NCBI GenBank assembly: GCA_024516155.1
Contig: JAJJXM010000014.1
Span: 186,001 to 250,000, forward strand
DNA: 64,000 bases
Direction: 5' to 3'
DNA from: Pyronema omphalodes
Taxonomy: Eukaryota; Ascomycota; Pezizomycetes; Pezizales; Pyronemataceae
Shown: positions 1 to 10,995 of the stretch, in pieces
Position numbering within the stretch: position 1 is the stretch's first letter
Layout of the letters: each line of letters begins with the position of its first letter
The notes under the pieces: model-generated
What the model was told of the DNA's origin: nothing
The model's database searches: none
Seen by the model: the letters and a program-made list of their open reading frames with translations, nothing else
Program-made: the position numbers and the translations under genes

Positions 1-341
1 CAAGCGATCCAACTGTGTAGTAATCCATTCGTTAATTGAGAATTATCAATCAATCACTCGATTAATTAGTTCAGTTTGGTATCACTAGCCATTTGTCCTA
101 ACTTCTCACAAAATCACCTCTCTTCGGTAACCAGAATTGCCTTCTTTTGCATCTCATGCCGTAGAAAGCGAGTTCAGCCGCTTATATGCGCGCCCCGCAG
201 AGGGGTATATGACGTAACACAAACCTTAAATCCGTTCCATCTCGTCTAACGGCTATACATAGATACCTCACTCATAGCTCTTCCCAACTTACCTTCCGTC
301 TCAATACATCTTCGTCATCACTATCACCACCGTCTTTACGT
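1..341. other. Upstream region of the first gene, no gene seen
   Basis: AT-rich leader with no open frame that resembles a protein. The last 120 bases are pyrimidine-rich (CTC/CAC runs), as is common in the 5' untranslated leaders of filamentous fungi, and lead directly into the ATG at 342. No defined regulatory site could be recognised. Confidence 0.5.
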
Positions 342-1370
342 ATGACTGCTCGACCTTCGCTACCGATAATCTCCCTCGCTCCTTTCCTCCATCCTCCTAG
401 CCACCCCGACGCAACCCGTGAATCCAAGCTCCGAGCCGCCACTCTCCTCCACAAAGCCTGCAGCACCCACGGTTTCTTCTACCTCTCCCATCACGGGATT
501 CCATCATCTCTCTGTAACCTTGTCCTCGATCACGCTCGTCGCTTCTTTCTCTCCACTTCGCCAGCGTCAAAATCCGCCATTGCCCGTCGCGACCCCGAGG
601 CCGGAGGTGATGGAGCCCGCGGCTACCAAAAGCTTGGAGAAAACCTAACCAAGAACAGCAGCGATTATCATGAGGCAATTGATTTCTACCGTCTCGTTGC
701 ATTAGAGCCCTTTTCTTCTGGTGGTGGATACAAGCTACTTCGGGGACCAAATTTGTGGCCGGAAGATGCGGATAATACAGGGTTCAAGCAGGCATTTGAA
801 GAGTATTGGAGTAGAATGTTGGAGCTTGGAGATAAGGTTATGATTGCTATGGCTTGGGCTTTGGGTTATGAAGATGATGAAGAGGTGATTTTGAGACATA
901 CTAAAGAGGCTTTCTGGGTGGCGAGAGTGATTGGGTATCCGCCCCTACCAAAAGGGGCAGAGGGGAAAAGTTGTGGGGAGCATACGGATTATGGGTGCAC
1001 TACGTTCCTTTTGGCGGATCAGACGAAGGGGGCGTTGCAAGTACAAGCACCGGATGGTGGATGGTTGGACGCTGACCCGGTTGATGGGGCTATGGTGGTC
1101 AATATTGGGGATATGATGCAGGTTTGGACAAATGGCTTGTGGAAAAGTACGGTTCATAGAGTTGTCCATAAAGGGGACAATTATAGAGTTTCGGTGCCGT
1201 TTTTTTATGAGCCGGATTGGGAGGCCAGGGTGAAGCCGTTGGAAAGATGTATTAAGGCGTCAGGTGGGCATAGGAAATTTGAAGAGACGATTTATAAGGA
1301 GCATATTATGGGGAAGGTTGCAGGGAATTTTTATAGTGGGGGAAATGATGCGGGGACAGCAGGGAACTAG
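342..1370 (+). CDS. 2-oxoglutarate/Fe(II)-dependent oxygenase, isopenicillin N synthase-like
   Basis: Intronless frame of 342 residues. Family knowledge: these enzymes couple decarboxylation of 2-oxoglutarate to oxidation of a small molecule at a mononuclear iron. Seen: an N-terminal DIOX_N-type segment (residues about 7-120, with LPIISLAPF and HGFFYLSHHGIP), then the jelly-roll catalytic domain. The iron facial triad reads H214-x-D216 (in GEHTDYG) and H272 (in STVHRVVH), and the 2-oxoglutarate-binding R-x-S reads R282/S284 (in YRVSVPFF). All key residues are present and the length is normal for the family, so the enzyme should be active. The ATG at 342 is the only sensible start. No biosynthetic partner genes flank it, so the substrate cannot be inferred; gibberellin- or flavonoid-type names would be unjustified. 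Confidence 0.9.
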   Translation: MTARPSLPIISLAPFLHPPSHPDATRESKLRAATLLHKACSTHGFFYLSHHGIPSSLCNLVLDHARRFFLSTSPASKSAIARRDPEAGGDGARGYQKLGENLTKNSSDYHEAIDFYRLVALEPFSSGGGYKLLRGPNLWPEDADNTGFKQAFEEYWSRMLELGDKVMIAMAWALGYEDDEEVILRHTKEAFWVARVIGYPPLPKGAEGKSCGEHTDYGCTTFLLADQTKGALQVQAPDGGWLDADPVDGAMVVNIGDMMQVWTNGLWKSTVHRVVHKGDNYRVSVPFFYEPDWEARVKPLERCIKASGGHRKFEETIYKEHIMGKVAGNFYSGGNDAGTAGN

Positions 1371-2047
1371 AGGGGTGCAAACGGGGAACTGGACTAGAAG
1401 GCTGTTTTATGGAGGCGATGATGAAATGGAGGTCGGTCTAATATGGGCATATGGTGTCTTTATACTGTCTTCAAAGGCATAAATATCTAAAAATAGCCTA
1501 GACGCGAAAGCTTCGGATAATTAAGCGGCCTGACTATCTAAAATGTAAAGGACAGCTCTAGCTTCTCAACTGCTACATCGTAGTCCCGATCCTCTAGGAC
1601 GCTAGCATCGTCTCGTCATCCATAGCTTCCACGATGACTCAAAGGACAGCTTCAATAAGCGATGACTCTTATGTGTAATCTAGCTGTTCCACTGGCTGAT
1701 TGATAAATCAGCCGTGATGGAACCCATACTAACCAAAATCGGTGTCTTGAATATCACTTAAGATCTCAACATTGTATAAATCTTGTCTAAAAACCTAGCA
1801 AATTCGGTGAATAAGCACCTCCACATCACATCCACTATGGCACAACCAGCTCCCCCGAACACCGTTAGGCGCTATTTATAATCCGCCATCCCGGCGGCGT
1901 ATTTTCCTAACTATGACTGATTGACAGAAAGAATCACATATAGCTCCACACCTCCAGCCAATTACGGTGGTGAGCTTCGAAAAGTCGTTCCAAGACCTCA
2001 ACGAACCTCTCAGATTTCGAAGACCCCAATCCCACCCACCAGCAGCC
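1371..2047. other. Intergenic region, nothing recognisable
   Basis: About 680 bases between two co-directional genes. It holds the 3' region of the oxygenase gene and the leader of the acetyltransferase gene. No conserved frame, repeat or RNA fold was recognised. Confidence 0.4.
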
Positions 2048-2842
2048 ATGACTGCTCCCAGTCACACCGAAGCCGCAGCAGCAGAAACAACCCCTCTCCT
2101 CTCCTCCAATTCCGTGGTGTCCAAAAAACCCGTCTCCTCCACCACCCCCCATTCTCCCGCCTTCCTCCTAGCCCCCTGTAACCTCACCGACACGCCACAA
2201 ATGGCCTCCATCGCAGCCTCCGCCTACCTCCCCTCCGCACTTACCCGGTACCTATCACCCAACGCATACACCTACCTAATCGACTACATCCGGGGGTTCG
2301 ATATAAGAATTCGGTATCGAATGCTTTCCTCCCATAGCCACGCCTATAAAGCATATCATCCCAGCAACCCGGTTACTGTGTTGGGGTATATTCAATACCT
2401 TTCACCTTATCCACGTGACCTTCAGCCCTTTTGGCAGCGGTGGTTATTTAAGGTGAAATTGGTTTGGGAGTCCTTGTGGTTTAGGGATCGGTCGGCGGAT
2501 TTGGAGGCTGTGAGGATTTTTATGAAATATGACACTCAGTGTAAAGAGCTAATGAAGGAGGGAAGAGAGTATTTTGTTCAGAGTTTGGTGGTTAGTCCGG
2601 GGATGCAGAGAAAGGGAATAGGAAGGGCGCTTCTGATGCCGTTACTGATGGAGGCGGAGAAAGAGGGACGCAGGGTTTGGTTGGAGGCTAGTCCGGAGGG
2701 TGAGGCGTTTTATGCGAGTCTTGGGTTTCGTTTGAGGGAAAAGTTTGATCTGGGGATAGATATTGGGGAGACGGGGGGTGGGATTATGGTTTGGGAACCG
2801 AGTTGGTTGAAAGATGAGGAGGACGAGGAAGAGATGGTTTGA
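2048..2842 (+). CDS. GNAT-family N-acetyltransferase
   Basis: Intronless, 264 residues. Family knowledge: GNAT proteins transfer acetyl from acetyl-CoA to an amine. Seen: the acetyl-CoA pyrophosphate-binding motif A near residue 190 (SLVVSPGMQRKGIGRALL, with Q-R-K-G-I-G-R-A), followed by a conserved motif-B-like end (VWLEASPEGEAFYASLGF). This end is typical of fungal GNAT proteins of unknown substrate. The tail is very acidic (DEEDEEEM). I chose ATG at 2048 (context cagccATGac) because the same frame extends upstream only to a GTG at 1967 with no earlier ATG. The substrate is unknown; fungal proteins of this shape are usually annotated only as 'acetyltransferase domain protein'. Confidence 0.82.
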   Translation: MTAPSHTEAAAAETTPLLSSNSVVSKKPVSSTTPHSPAFLLAPCNLTDTPQMASIAASAYLPSALTRYLSPNAYTYLIDYIRGFDIRIRYRMLSSHSHAYKAYHPSNPVTVLGYIQYLSPYPRDLQPFWQRWLFKVKLVWESLWFRDRSADLEAVRIFMKYDTQCKELMKEGREYFVQSLVVSPGMQRKGIGRALLMPLLMEAEKEGRRVWLEASPEGEAFYASLGFRLREKFDLGIDIGETGGGIMVWEPSWLKDEEDEEEMV

Positions 2843-4146
2843 GAGATGGGGATAAAAGGGGTGTTGGGGTTAATAAAAGTTCTTGAATTTAGAATTTATT
2901 TGACAGTTAATCCAATTAACTTAAGATCAAGGGAGATGGTACCTTTTATGAGTCACGAGGAACTCCTGGGGCATCGATGCAGACATTATGAATCACTCGG
3001 ATACGTCTAGTACATATGAGCGCGTACAAGTAGGGTAGAAGATACATGAAATGGAAAGGATTGATAAAATTATGATTTGACGATAAAATTATGAGGAGAG
3101 ATAAGATAGAGGGAATTGAAGAGTCTCTTTGAATAATCCGGCTGTGGCCGTAAGGGTAGAAGTGAAGAAAGGCGGAGGCAGCTGACGTAGCTATGAGAAT
3201 AGAGGACTACGATAGTTGAGAGTGTGCGTGGGAAGGGGCAAATATTGAGTCTACAGCACTAGGTACATAAAAAGCAAGTAATTCATGAAATTTATGCCGA
3301 AATTTGAACTATCTTTTCGATACATTTCCGTGACAAGTTAGCGGGCACAATTGAAATATTTCCAAGTAATTCAAACGCTCGAGTGATACTCTGTGCTACC
3401 ACGCTATTCCCACGAACCCTGTAACTTTGTTCTCTGGAGCTTCTAGAAACACTTCATGAGCCTTCTATCAATTTATTTAGCTTAGGGCTAGATTAGCTGT
3501 GTGTAGTGCATTTTCAATTGTAGCTGCTTGAATTATCAGGAGGACTCATCACTGATGAAAAAATTGGATATTCCGGTTCTTCATTGATGATCTGTGATGG
3601 ATTCCTAGCTGTGACAGCTCATCAGCGACTCATGTAGCCCCAGGGGATTCATTACTGATGGTTAGGTATCTTGAACCGCAGCTGATGATAGTTGACAGCT
3701 CTTCGAACTCTCCAAACGCGCTGATGGCACACGCGTCTCTGAATAGTAGTACGCCAGCGTCTGCGCTACTTTCACCAGCGGCATCGTGGGATGTCTTCGA
3801 AAGGACAAATAGACCGAACAACATCCAGCCAACCCAGTGTACCCCCGCGCCAACGTGACCTTTGAAACGAAGAGGCGAGAGATGTTTATCCCCTTTAATT
3901 AAGAACACAATCTTAATTGGTAGTTAATTGGGGAAAATCAACACCGGCGCTATGCGGGAAGTGTTGTCTAACCTCATGAAGAGTGAGCGACAGCTTCGTG
4001 GAGGCGACAGGCAAGGTTAAGATCCCCTCCACGACCCCATCTCAAGTCAACACCACACCAACATCAACGAGTAACGAACATAACGCCCGGGAAGACCATC
4101 GGCATCTCGTACAACGATTGTTACGGATAAAAAGAATACAGCGATA
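2843..4146. other. Intergenic region, nothing recognisable
   Basis: 1.3 kb without a credible gene. The short frames around 3630-3908 overlap on both strands and resemble nothing known. The last 200 bases are the leader of the next gene. Confidence 0.4.
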
Positions 4147-5595
4147 ATGTCTAACTACAACAAAGCGGTTATCCTCGTATGTGAAGAGCTCCCCTAACCC
4201 CCGCCGAGATGACGCGTAGCAACTAACACCTATGTTAGGTCGGAGGTCCTTCTCGCGGTACTCGTTTCCGCCCTCTCTCCCTCGACCTCCCCAAGGTACG
4301 TGACGACTCCGCGCATCTTCTGAACCCAATCCCACCAACGTCCGAAAAAAAAAAGTGCAGCTATCTAACCCCGCACTCAGCCCCTCTTTGAAGTCGCCGG
4401 CCACCCCCTGATCTGGCACCCTCTCTGCGCCATCGCCAAGGTCCCCTCTATCAAGGAGGTTATCCTTATTGGATACTACGACGAGACTGTCTTCGCCGCC
4501 TCCATCCGGCAATGGGCTACCGAGTTCCCCGGCCTCAAGATCAGCTACCTCCGTGAATACACCGCTCTCGGAACCGCCGGAGGTCTATACCACTTCCGTG
4601 ATGCCATCCTTAAGGGAAACCCTAAACGCATCTTTGTCTTGAATGCCGATGTTTGCTGCTCTTTCCCTCTCATGGAGATGCTCGAGGTGTTTGAGGAGAA
4701 GGAGGCCGAGGCTGTTCTTCTCGGAACTCGCGTCCAGGGAGATGCGGCCCAGAAGTTTGGATGTAAGCTTATCCCCAGGTTCCACATGTTGACACGCGGT
4801 TATTAACCTTTCATAGGCATTGTCGCCGACCCCACTACCTCCAAGGTCCGCCACTACGTCGAGAAGCCCGAAGGCCACATCTCCAACCTAATCAACTGCG
4901 GAGTCTACCTCTTTTCCTCCACCGTATTCGCTCTCATCCGTACCGCCATGGACGCAAAGGCCGAGCGCTTAGCCTCCGACCCCACCGTCGACCCTACTGA
5001 CGGAGATTCTTCCTCCGTCCTTCGTCTTGAGCAGGATATTCTTGGGCCTTTATCTGATTCTCGTCGTTTCTTCGTTTACGAGACTCGTGACTTTTGGCGT
5101 CAGATCAAGACTGCTGGATCCGCCGTACCTGCAAATGCTCTTTACTTGCAAAAGGCTTTCCAGAATGAACCCGAGACTCTTGCTAAGCCCTCTGCTAACA
5201 TCGTTCCTCCTGTCTTCATCCACCCTACCGCCCAGGTTGACCCCACTGCTAAGTTGGGCCCCAATGTCTCAATTGGTCCCAATGCTGTTATTGGAGCTGG
5301 TGTGAGAATCAAGGAGTCTATCGTCCTTGAGGAGGCCGAAATTAAGCACGATGCATGTGTTCTCTACTCCATCATCGGATGGCAATCCAAGGTCGGAGCA
5401 TGGTCAAGAGTCGAGGGTACTCCTATGGCCGTTACCGAGCACAGCACAACAGTCGTTAAAGGCGGTGTGAAGGTCCAGAGTGTCTCTATCTTGTCGAGAG
5501 ACTGCAAAGTCAACGACGAGGTTCGTGTGTGGAATTGTGTCTGTCTCCCTTACAAGGAGCTTAAGAGAGATGTCAGTAATGAGGTTATTATGTAA
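4147..5595 (+). CDS. GDP-mannose pyrophosphorylase, GMPPA (alpha)-type subunit
   Basis: Four exons: 4147-4176, 4239-4295, 4381-4762, 4817-5595; 415 residues. All introns are GT..AG, with CTAAC-type branch sites (ctaacacctatgttag, ctatctaacc, ttattaacc). Family knowledge: GMPPA pairs with the catalytic GMPPB to make GDP-mannose for glycan and cell-wall mannan synthesis, and has a regulatory role. Seen: the N-terminal nucleotidyltransferase signature as the longer, alpha-type version GGPSRGTRFRPLSLDLPKPL (GMPPB has the tight G-G-x-G-T-R-L-R loop), a LNADVCCSFP segment, and a C-terminal left-handed beta-helix of hexapeptides (about 245-400: FIHPTAQVDPTAKLGPNVSI). The tiny first exon (10 codons) completes the conserved VIL-VGG strand, which supports the start. 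Catalytic versus regulatory status is inferred from the loop. Confidence 0.93.
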
Positions 5596-8500
5596 TTATG
5601 TTATGATTGAAGAAGGGCTTGGTTGGGGAGAAAGGAAAATGATACCACTGATTAAGTATTAGTTATGGAAGTATGGAGCAGAGTAAAATTTCATCTTAAG
5701 CGTTGAATGATGGTAATTTTCGAGCTATCAAGTGATGGAGTCATGATTGTGAAACGAAGAATTGAAATTGTTTTTACAAATTGATGAAGCTTGAAGCATT
5801 TGATTGAAATAACATTTATGAGAGTTTACCTGATCTAGCCATCAGATTACCCATCAATTAGATGTGCATCATGTTCAATCACTCGTGGTCAAATCCCACG
5901 TGCAACAGCCTTTTTGCGTCACCAGAAATCCATATTCATTCACAAAGAAAAAGAGTCAGAAAATATAGCCTATGCAAATACATAATAACCAAGAAAAAGC
6001 TCTCCATCACAATCCACAGCCTGTTAAATATCATGGCGCAGCAGTAGCCAAAACCCCAATACGATATCCCACTGCGCAGTGCGATTGGAGCATACATCGC
6101 AGTATACGAGAACTAGAGGTGAAACAATTACTATACAAACAGCATACGCAACGAAACGCAACTGAGTGGCGAAAACTGTAAAGAGTAGAATGGTGAATTT
6201 CTGCCAGTTAACTACCTACCGGCATTTTTGGAATAAATCATAATGGCAGATGATACATATTGGTAAAGTGTTCATGGAAGATCACTCGGTATTCTGCATG
6301 TCTTACGCTGCGTTCTAGTGGATGCTGCATGGAAATTGGGTTTTCTGGTGGGAATAATGATGCTTTGCTATGATGGGGTTTCGGAAATTGTAGAAGGGGC
6401 GGTGTGGACTGTGTGTTCTTGATATAGTGGGGTTGTTTGTTTCGTGGATACCGTCTGGTATGGAGGCGGATTCAAATATGTGGAATGTATGGAAGTAGGG
6501 AAGCCTGGGACACCAAAAAGGAGCGCGAAGTTGTAGGGGAATGGACTGGGATACTTTGATATTGATGGTACCTTTTTTGCTGTTAGATTAAGTTTTCTGG
6601 GTCAGTTAAAGAAAGACGATGAAGTTTAATGGAAAGTATTGGAAATCGTTCTTCGTGAAAAAGCTTCAGAGGGGAAAACATCCATAAAGAACACCCACCT
6701 CATAAAGATATCCTTCAAAGGCTAGAGAAGTCAAGTCATTGCTTGTTAAAGTACTGAAAATCTGTAACAGAGTGTTTGGAACCAATCATCTAGATACTTT
6801 ATCGACCATGAGTAACTCCGCGTTTACATTCAGTTTATGCACAAGAAAGATTCAAGAAAACTGAAAAGAACAAAAACAAATCGGGACATACAAATATTGG
6901 AAGTAATCCCGGACCGGCTTAGAAAATAGAACCCAGGTACATCTGCCCCAAGGAATAATCTTGTGGTAACTTTGAGGAATCAAGGTTGGAACAAAGAAAC
7001 TGAGGAGTTATAAGTGAAAGGACAGGAGGTTGTCTGATGACTGCAATGGCGTGGTGGAAGACCTACAGGTGATGATACAATTCAAGAGAGGCAAGACGAG
7101 CGTATGAAGGAACCTAGTTAAGACGATATGAAGAGTGGTGGATACTTTTGGGGTGCAATGAGGTGGATTGGTCGAGGATGAGTATGATGGCTCTGAGTAT
7201 GGGGATAGTGATTAGCAGTATCTGGAAATGACGAGACACCGTTATTACCCACGTATTCTGGTTATGAAGCCAAAGGAAATGATAATGATGTGAATAGCTG
7301 GGATGAAGGGGCGGTAAGCCGAGTTTAGCTTGAGAGGAAGTATAACAAAAGTTGGAAGTGGAGGACTTCCCGTCGCTCTATTAGGGGTGGATAGAACAAC
7401 CTCAACTTCACCTATTCGATAGCAATAGAAAAAATATTTTTGTGGTGAAATGGACTCTCACGTCCGTTGCTATAGAGCGACGGGAAGTCCTCCAGTGTGT
7501 CACTGGTATTTTAATTTGATCGTTGCCGGTTAAGGCTGTTGGACTGGTAAATAGTGGTTTTTATACAGGAGTAATATGGATCATGTTGAGTAGTGTTTTG
7601 GGAATGAATTAGCTGGGGTTTCGATGCTGAGCCCTGGTTTTTATTTGTTTGAGGATGCCTCGTATGCTGCCGACTATGCAAGCAGTCCTTGAACAGAACC
7701 CAAACAGTATAATTCACTTTTATCAGCCTTGGGGACTAAATAAATGGATTACTTTGACGCCCAAATAAAAGTGAGTTGGTGACATTTTAATTCCATATCT
7801 TGATAGTGTACTGATGCCAGTATTTGAGAGGCTGTTGGGTGAAGATACTCGGCACTATATACGCAAAATGATGGTGGTAATAGTGGCGGTAACATTATAC
7901 AAAATCCTATGTACGATACTCACCCCCTCTGCAGCCGTAGTGCTGTTGGGACCTGTACGCAATCTATGTACGTATATCAATGTGAACCTTTCTCCGTGTC
8001 TCTATCGCATCTCCGCGGCCATGAAGCTCGTAACCGAGGCGCCAACTATATAAACTAGAGTAACCCTATTAGCGCCCCTAGAATACGGATATCACCGAAT
8101 CCCGATGTGGATCCCGACGCCGATTTCAGTTCCCGTGAAGCAGGAAGCTTGCGTAGTCTATGTAGTCTATGTATGGTGCACCATATTCCGCGTACTGTAG
8201 TTTGCTTCGTCTCTGTAGTTTGCGTAGACGCCCTGAGTAGTCGATGGGCTAGTAATTTATCCGCCGGCCACCCCGCAGAGTGGCTAGTAATGCACACTTA
8301 GTCGTATCGCGAGTTTGATAATTCGTGAACGCCGAACGGTGATGTCCTCGGAGCATTCGTAAAAGGTGGCGGGGGGACGGGATTGAATATTTTGTTATCT
8401 ATATGGAGGAATTTTATAAAACTCGTTTTACTTATCATTCGAAAACATTGAGGTACAGCCTGGAATAAAATAATATTAGGCGAGAGTACTGGGCTATAAA

Positions 8501-9023
8501 AATACATGTGGCTCGTGTTGGAAGCCCGCTATCCGAGATCCGTTGGTTGATGCTGTGGAAACAAGAATACCGAGATGATGTTATGTATCTTATTTCATAG
8601 CCAGCAGGTTTCATTCTAGCCAGCAGGTTTCAGTTTGGTGAACTCTGTTCAGGTTTTGATTGAAAGTGACAGCATGGCTTTCATTCAAGTAATGAACCAG
8701 TTTAAAAAAAAAAAAAAACATTGAGAATATTCCCTGATATGGGAACTCTTAAAAACGTCACTTAAAAATTGGAATCTTGGAAAACCGCTTCCTGGTAATT
8801 GTGTTGACAGTTACTCATTTGATTCTCATTATATATCTCTTTGAGTATTGCTATAATAACATACAAGCTTCTTTCATAGATAAAAACCAAAACAATATTC
8901 ATTCGTACATCAGAGATAAGCCTTCTGAGTTTTTCTCTTCCAAATATTCCCCTTCTCATAGGTCAAAATACCAAATAGATATTTCAACGCTCCACTTCAT
9001 TATCCTCTCTGTTCGTTGGCATC
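5596..9023. other. 3.4-kb gene-free intergenic region
   Basis: Stop-rich in all frames. It contains the 136-bp foldback element listed separately (7359-7494). At 8599-8640 there is a short direct repeat of 'tagccagcaggtttca', and at 8705-8718 an A-run. The stretch 7900-8340 is less AT-rich but shows no gene. This could be decayed mobile DNA; nothing specific could be identified. Confidence 0.4.
7359..7494. mobile_element. 136-bp foldback/MITE-like element with perfect terminal inverted repeats
   Basis: A 23-bp sequence starting TGGAGGACTTCC at 7359-7381 is repeated in perfect inverted orientation at 7472-7494. The roughly 90 bases between are AT-rich and non-coding. If the outer base pair is left out, the element is flanked on both sides by AGT, which could be a 3-bp target duplication. 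Size and structure fit a miniature inverted-repeat element. A transcribed hairpin is the alternative. No related copy was seen elsewhere in the window. Confidence 0.65.
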
Positions 9024-10995
9024 CTACGGCTCTGACAACTTCTCCTTTGCCGTATGAATTTCAGCCGCAGGTCTTGGCTTAAACTCCTGATTATCCGCAT
9101 CCAAGCGGTTCATTTCCTCCTCTGTCTTATTATGCTTTCTAAACAATGCAAAGAATGCAAATCCACAAACCACCGTAACACCCGACAAAGCAGCGAAAAA
9201 CTTAACCATATGAGGGTTCTGAGCAACAGTGGAAACTCCAATTCCAATGGCACTACCAAATGCATTCTGAATCAAATAAATTGCCGTAACGAAAGATTTC
9301 ATGCTAGGTGGTGCTTTGGTGAAGGCGTACTCCAATCCAGTAATGGCAGCAAAAATTTCTCCAAATCCGGTGAGAACGTAAACAGGAACTTGTAGTGCGA
9401 CATGAGCCCTGTTGGGAATTTCTCCATCCATGGAAGCGGCGCATTCAAGAGGATGGTCGTAGCAAGGGCCTTGCATATAGACGTATTTTTGGATTCCAGC
9501 TGCATATGCCATTCCGAGTGCAATGCAGAGAAAGCCAACAAAGATTCTGGTAATAGGTTTGAATGAGATGCCGAGCTTTCTAAGAGCAGGGTAGAGTCCT
9601 TTCTCAACTACAGGAATAAAGATGATGATAGAAATTGGGTTGAGGTTGATTAAGAAATCGTTTGGTAATCCGTGGGTTTCCATAGTACCGGCCATGGAGA
9701 CAAAAGATGTATTCATCTGTCCGTATAACAACCAGAAAGCAGGGTAAAAAGCAAATACTCGGCATGCAACTAGAGCACGCTGAAGTTCTGCAATAAATTG
9801 TTCGCCGTACTGATCAGTGGCCGCTTGAAGTCTGAAGCCATTCCTGGCGGCAATCCAAAAGGCATTTCCGGCGTCGAGAAGAATCGAACCCTTCGGAGGT
9901 CTGACAATGTATTTCTTCTTTCCAGCCCAAAGAACAACAGGCACGAAAAAGAAAACACAAAAAGGAAGTAGGTACGCAGCCCAGAAATCAATGTAAAGCT
10001 CGAGATATGTCGTTGCAATGGCGGAGAGAGATCCGATGTTGATACACCAGTAAAAGATGTTGTAAATAGATTGGATAGTCACTGCCGGATCGATGATGAC
10101 TTTCTCGCCAGTCTTTAGGATCTTGATGCGTGGTCTGGTCTCTGTGTACTGCTCTGCAATCAAGGGACTGACGTTGGATTTGATACCACCAGTGCCGAGA
10201 CCGAGAATAATCATGGTGACAATCAGTCCACTGCAAACGGTTAGATAATTCCGGCCATAATAGTCTTCTAGGTTGAGCTTACCCAAAACCTGCGCCAGAT
10301 TCGAGTGAATGGGGTACTGATGTACCTAAGAGCACGACAAGTCCACCTAGGTAGATAGCAGAGAAGAGGCAAATGGCGTTGTAACGACCTAGCCATGAGT
10401 CTGCTACGATAGCACCGAAGATAGGGGTGATATAACACCAGAACTGTTACTTTTGCTTAGTGGTGTTGTAGATATCTTTCCAGATTTGTTGTATTTACCA
10501 CAAAGAAGTATTGCAGAGATGAAGCCTTTGCCTGCCCCAAATCCAAAGCACCGGGCCTTAGTCCACCTCGCGGGTTCTGCATGTAGTTTTGCCATGGACC
10601 AGTTAATCCGTAGTCTGAGGGCTTCAGTCAGCTTTTTAAAAAGTACAATACCAAAACAGGTTAAACACACAAGTAAAACGTTCTGCTAATTCCACAACTG
10701 CGACAAGCCACGCGCTTATGGGAATCTACTGACTGTTAGTGACACTGTGAAGCAACTGAGTAAAGGTCAGTATTGAGTACTTTATCTCCCATCCGCCGTA
10801 GGGTAGCCATTTCATCCTCGGTTGGTGCAATCCAGTCATTATCATAGTTTTCGTCTCTGTTATCGTAGACAGGAAGGGTTTGTTGTCTGTCGATGGGACT
10901 GTAAACATTGGTTATTAATCACTGGATTCAAAAGATCAGGTGTCGTGTGCTCACACAGACTCGGCCTCTTCAGGCTTTGTAGATTTATCGTTCAT
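9024..10995 (-). CDS. Proton-coupled oligopeptide transporter, PTR2/POT family
   Basis: Six exons on the minus strand: 10995-10955, 10898-10781, 10725-10671, 10614-10499, 10443-10283, 10230-9024; 565 residues, normal for fungal PTR2. All introns are GT..AG and every phase closes. Family knowledge: these plasma-membrane carriers import di- and tripeptides with protons. Seen: a hydrophilic N-terminus with PTEDEMATLRRMGDK; ELAERFTYYGLTGPWQNYMQ, which covers the E-R-F-x-Y-Y-G motif; the first family signature GAIVADSWLGRYNAI; the second, FYWCINIGSLS; and about 12 hydrophobic segments ending in a charged tail. The start (MNDKSTKPEEAES) is in a 41-nt exon. An ATG at 10286 that begins the long last frame is mostly intronic: the splice GGTTTTGG|GTAAGC joins to TGGACTG and gives GFGGLIVTM. 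Neighbours give no hint of specificity. Confidence 0.93.

Noticed and set aside
1967..2047. Upstream extension of the acetyltransferase frame
   Set aside because: It begins at GTG, not ATG, and the ATG at 2048 has a better context.
342..5595. A secondary-metabolite cluster from the oxygenase, acetyltransferase and nucleotidyltransferase genes
   Set aside because: No backbone enzyme, P450, cluster transporter or regulator is present, and the third gene is a housekeeping sugar-nucleotide enzyme.
10231..10286. ATG start of the long transporter frame (MGKLNLEDYYGRN)
   Set aside because: This stretch is an intron (GTAAGC...CTAAC...TTTGCAG); removal restores the conserved transporter sequence and joins five upstream exons.
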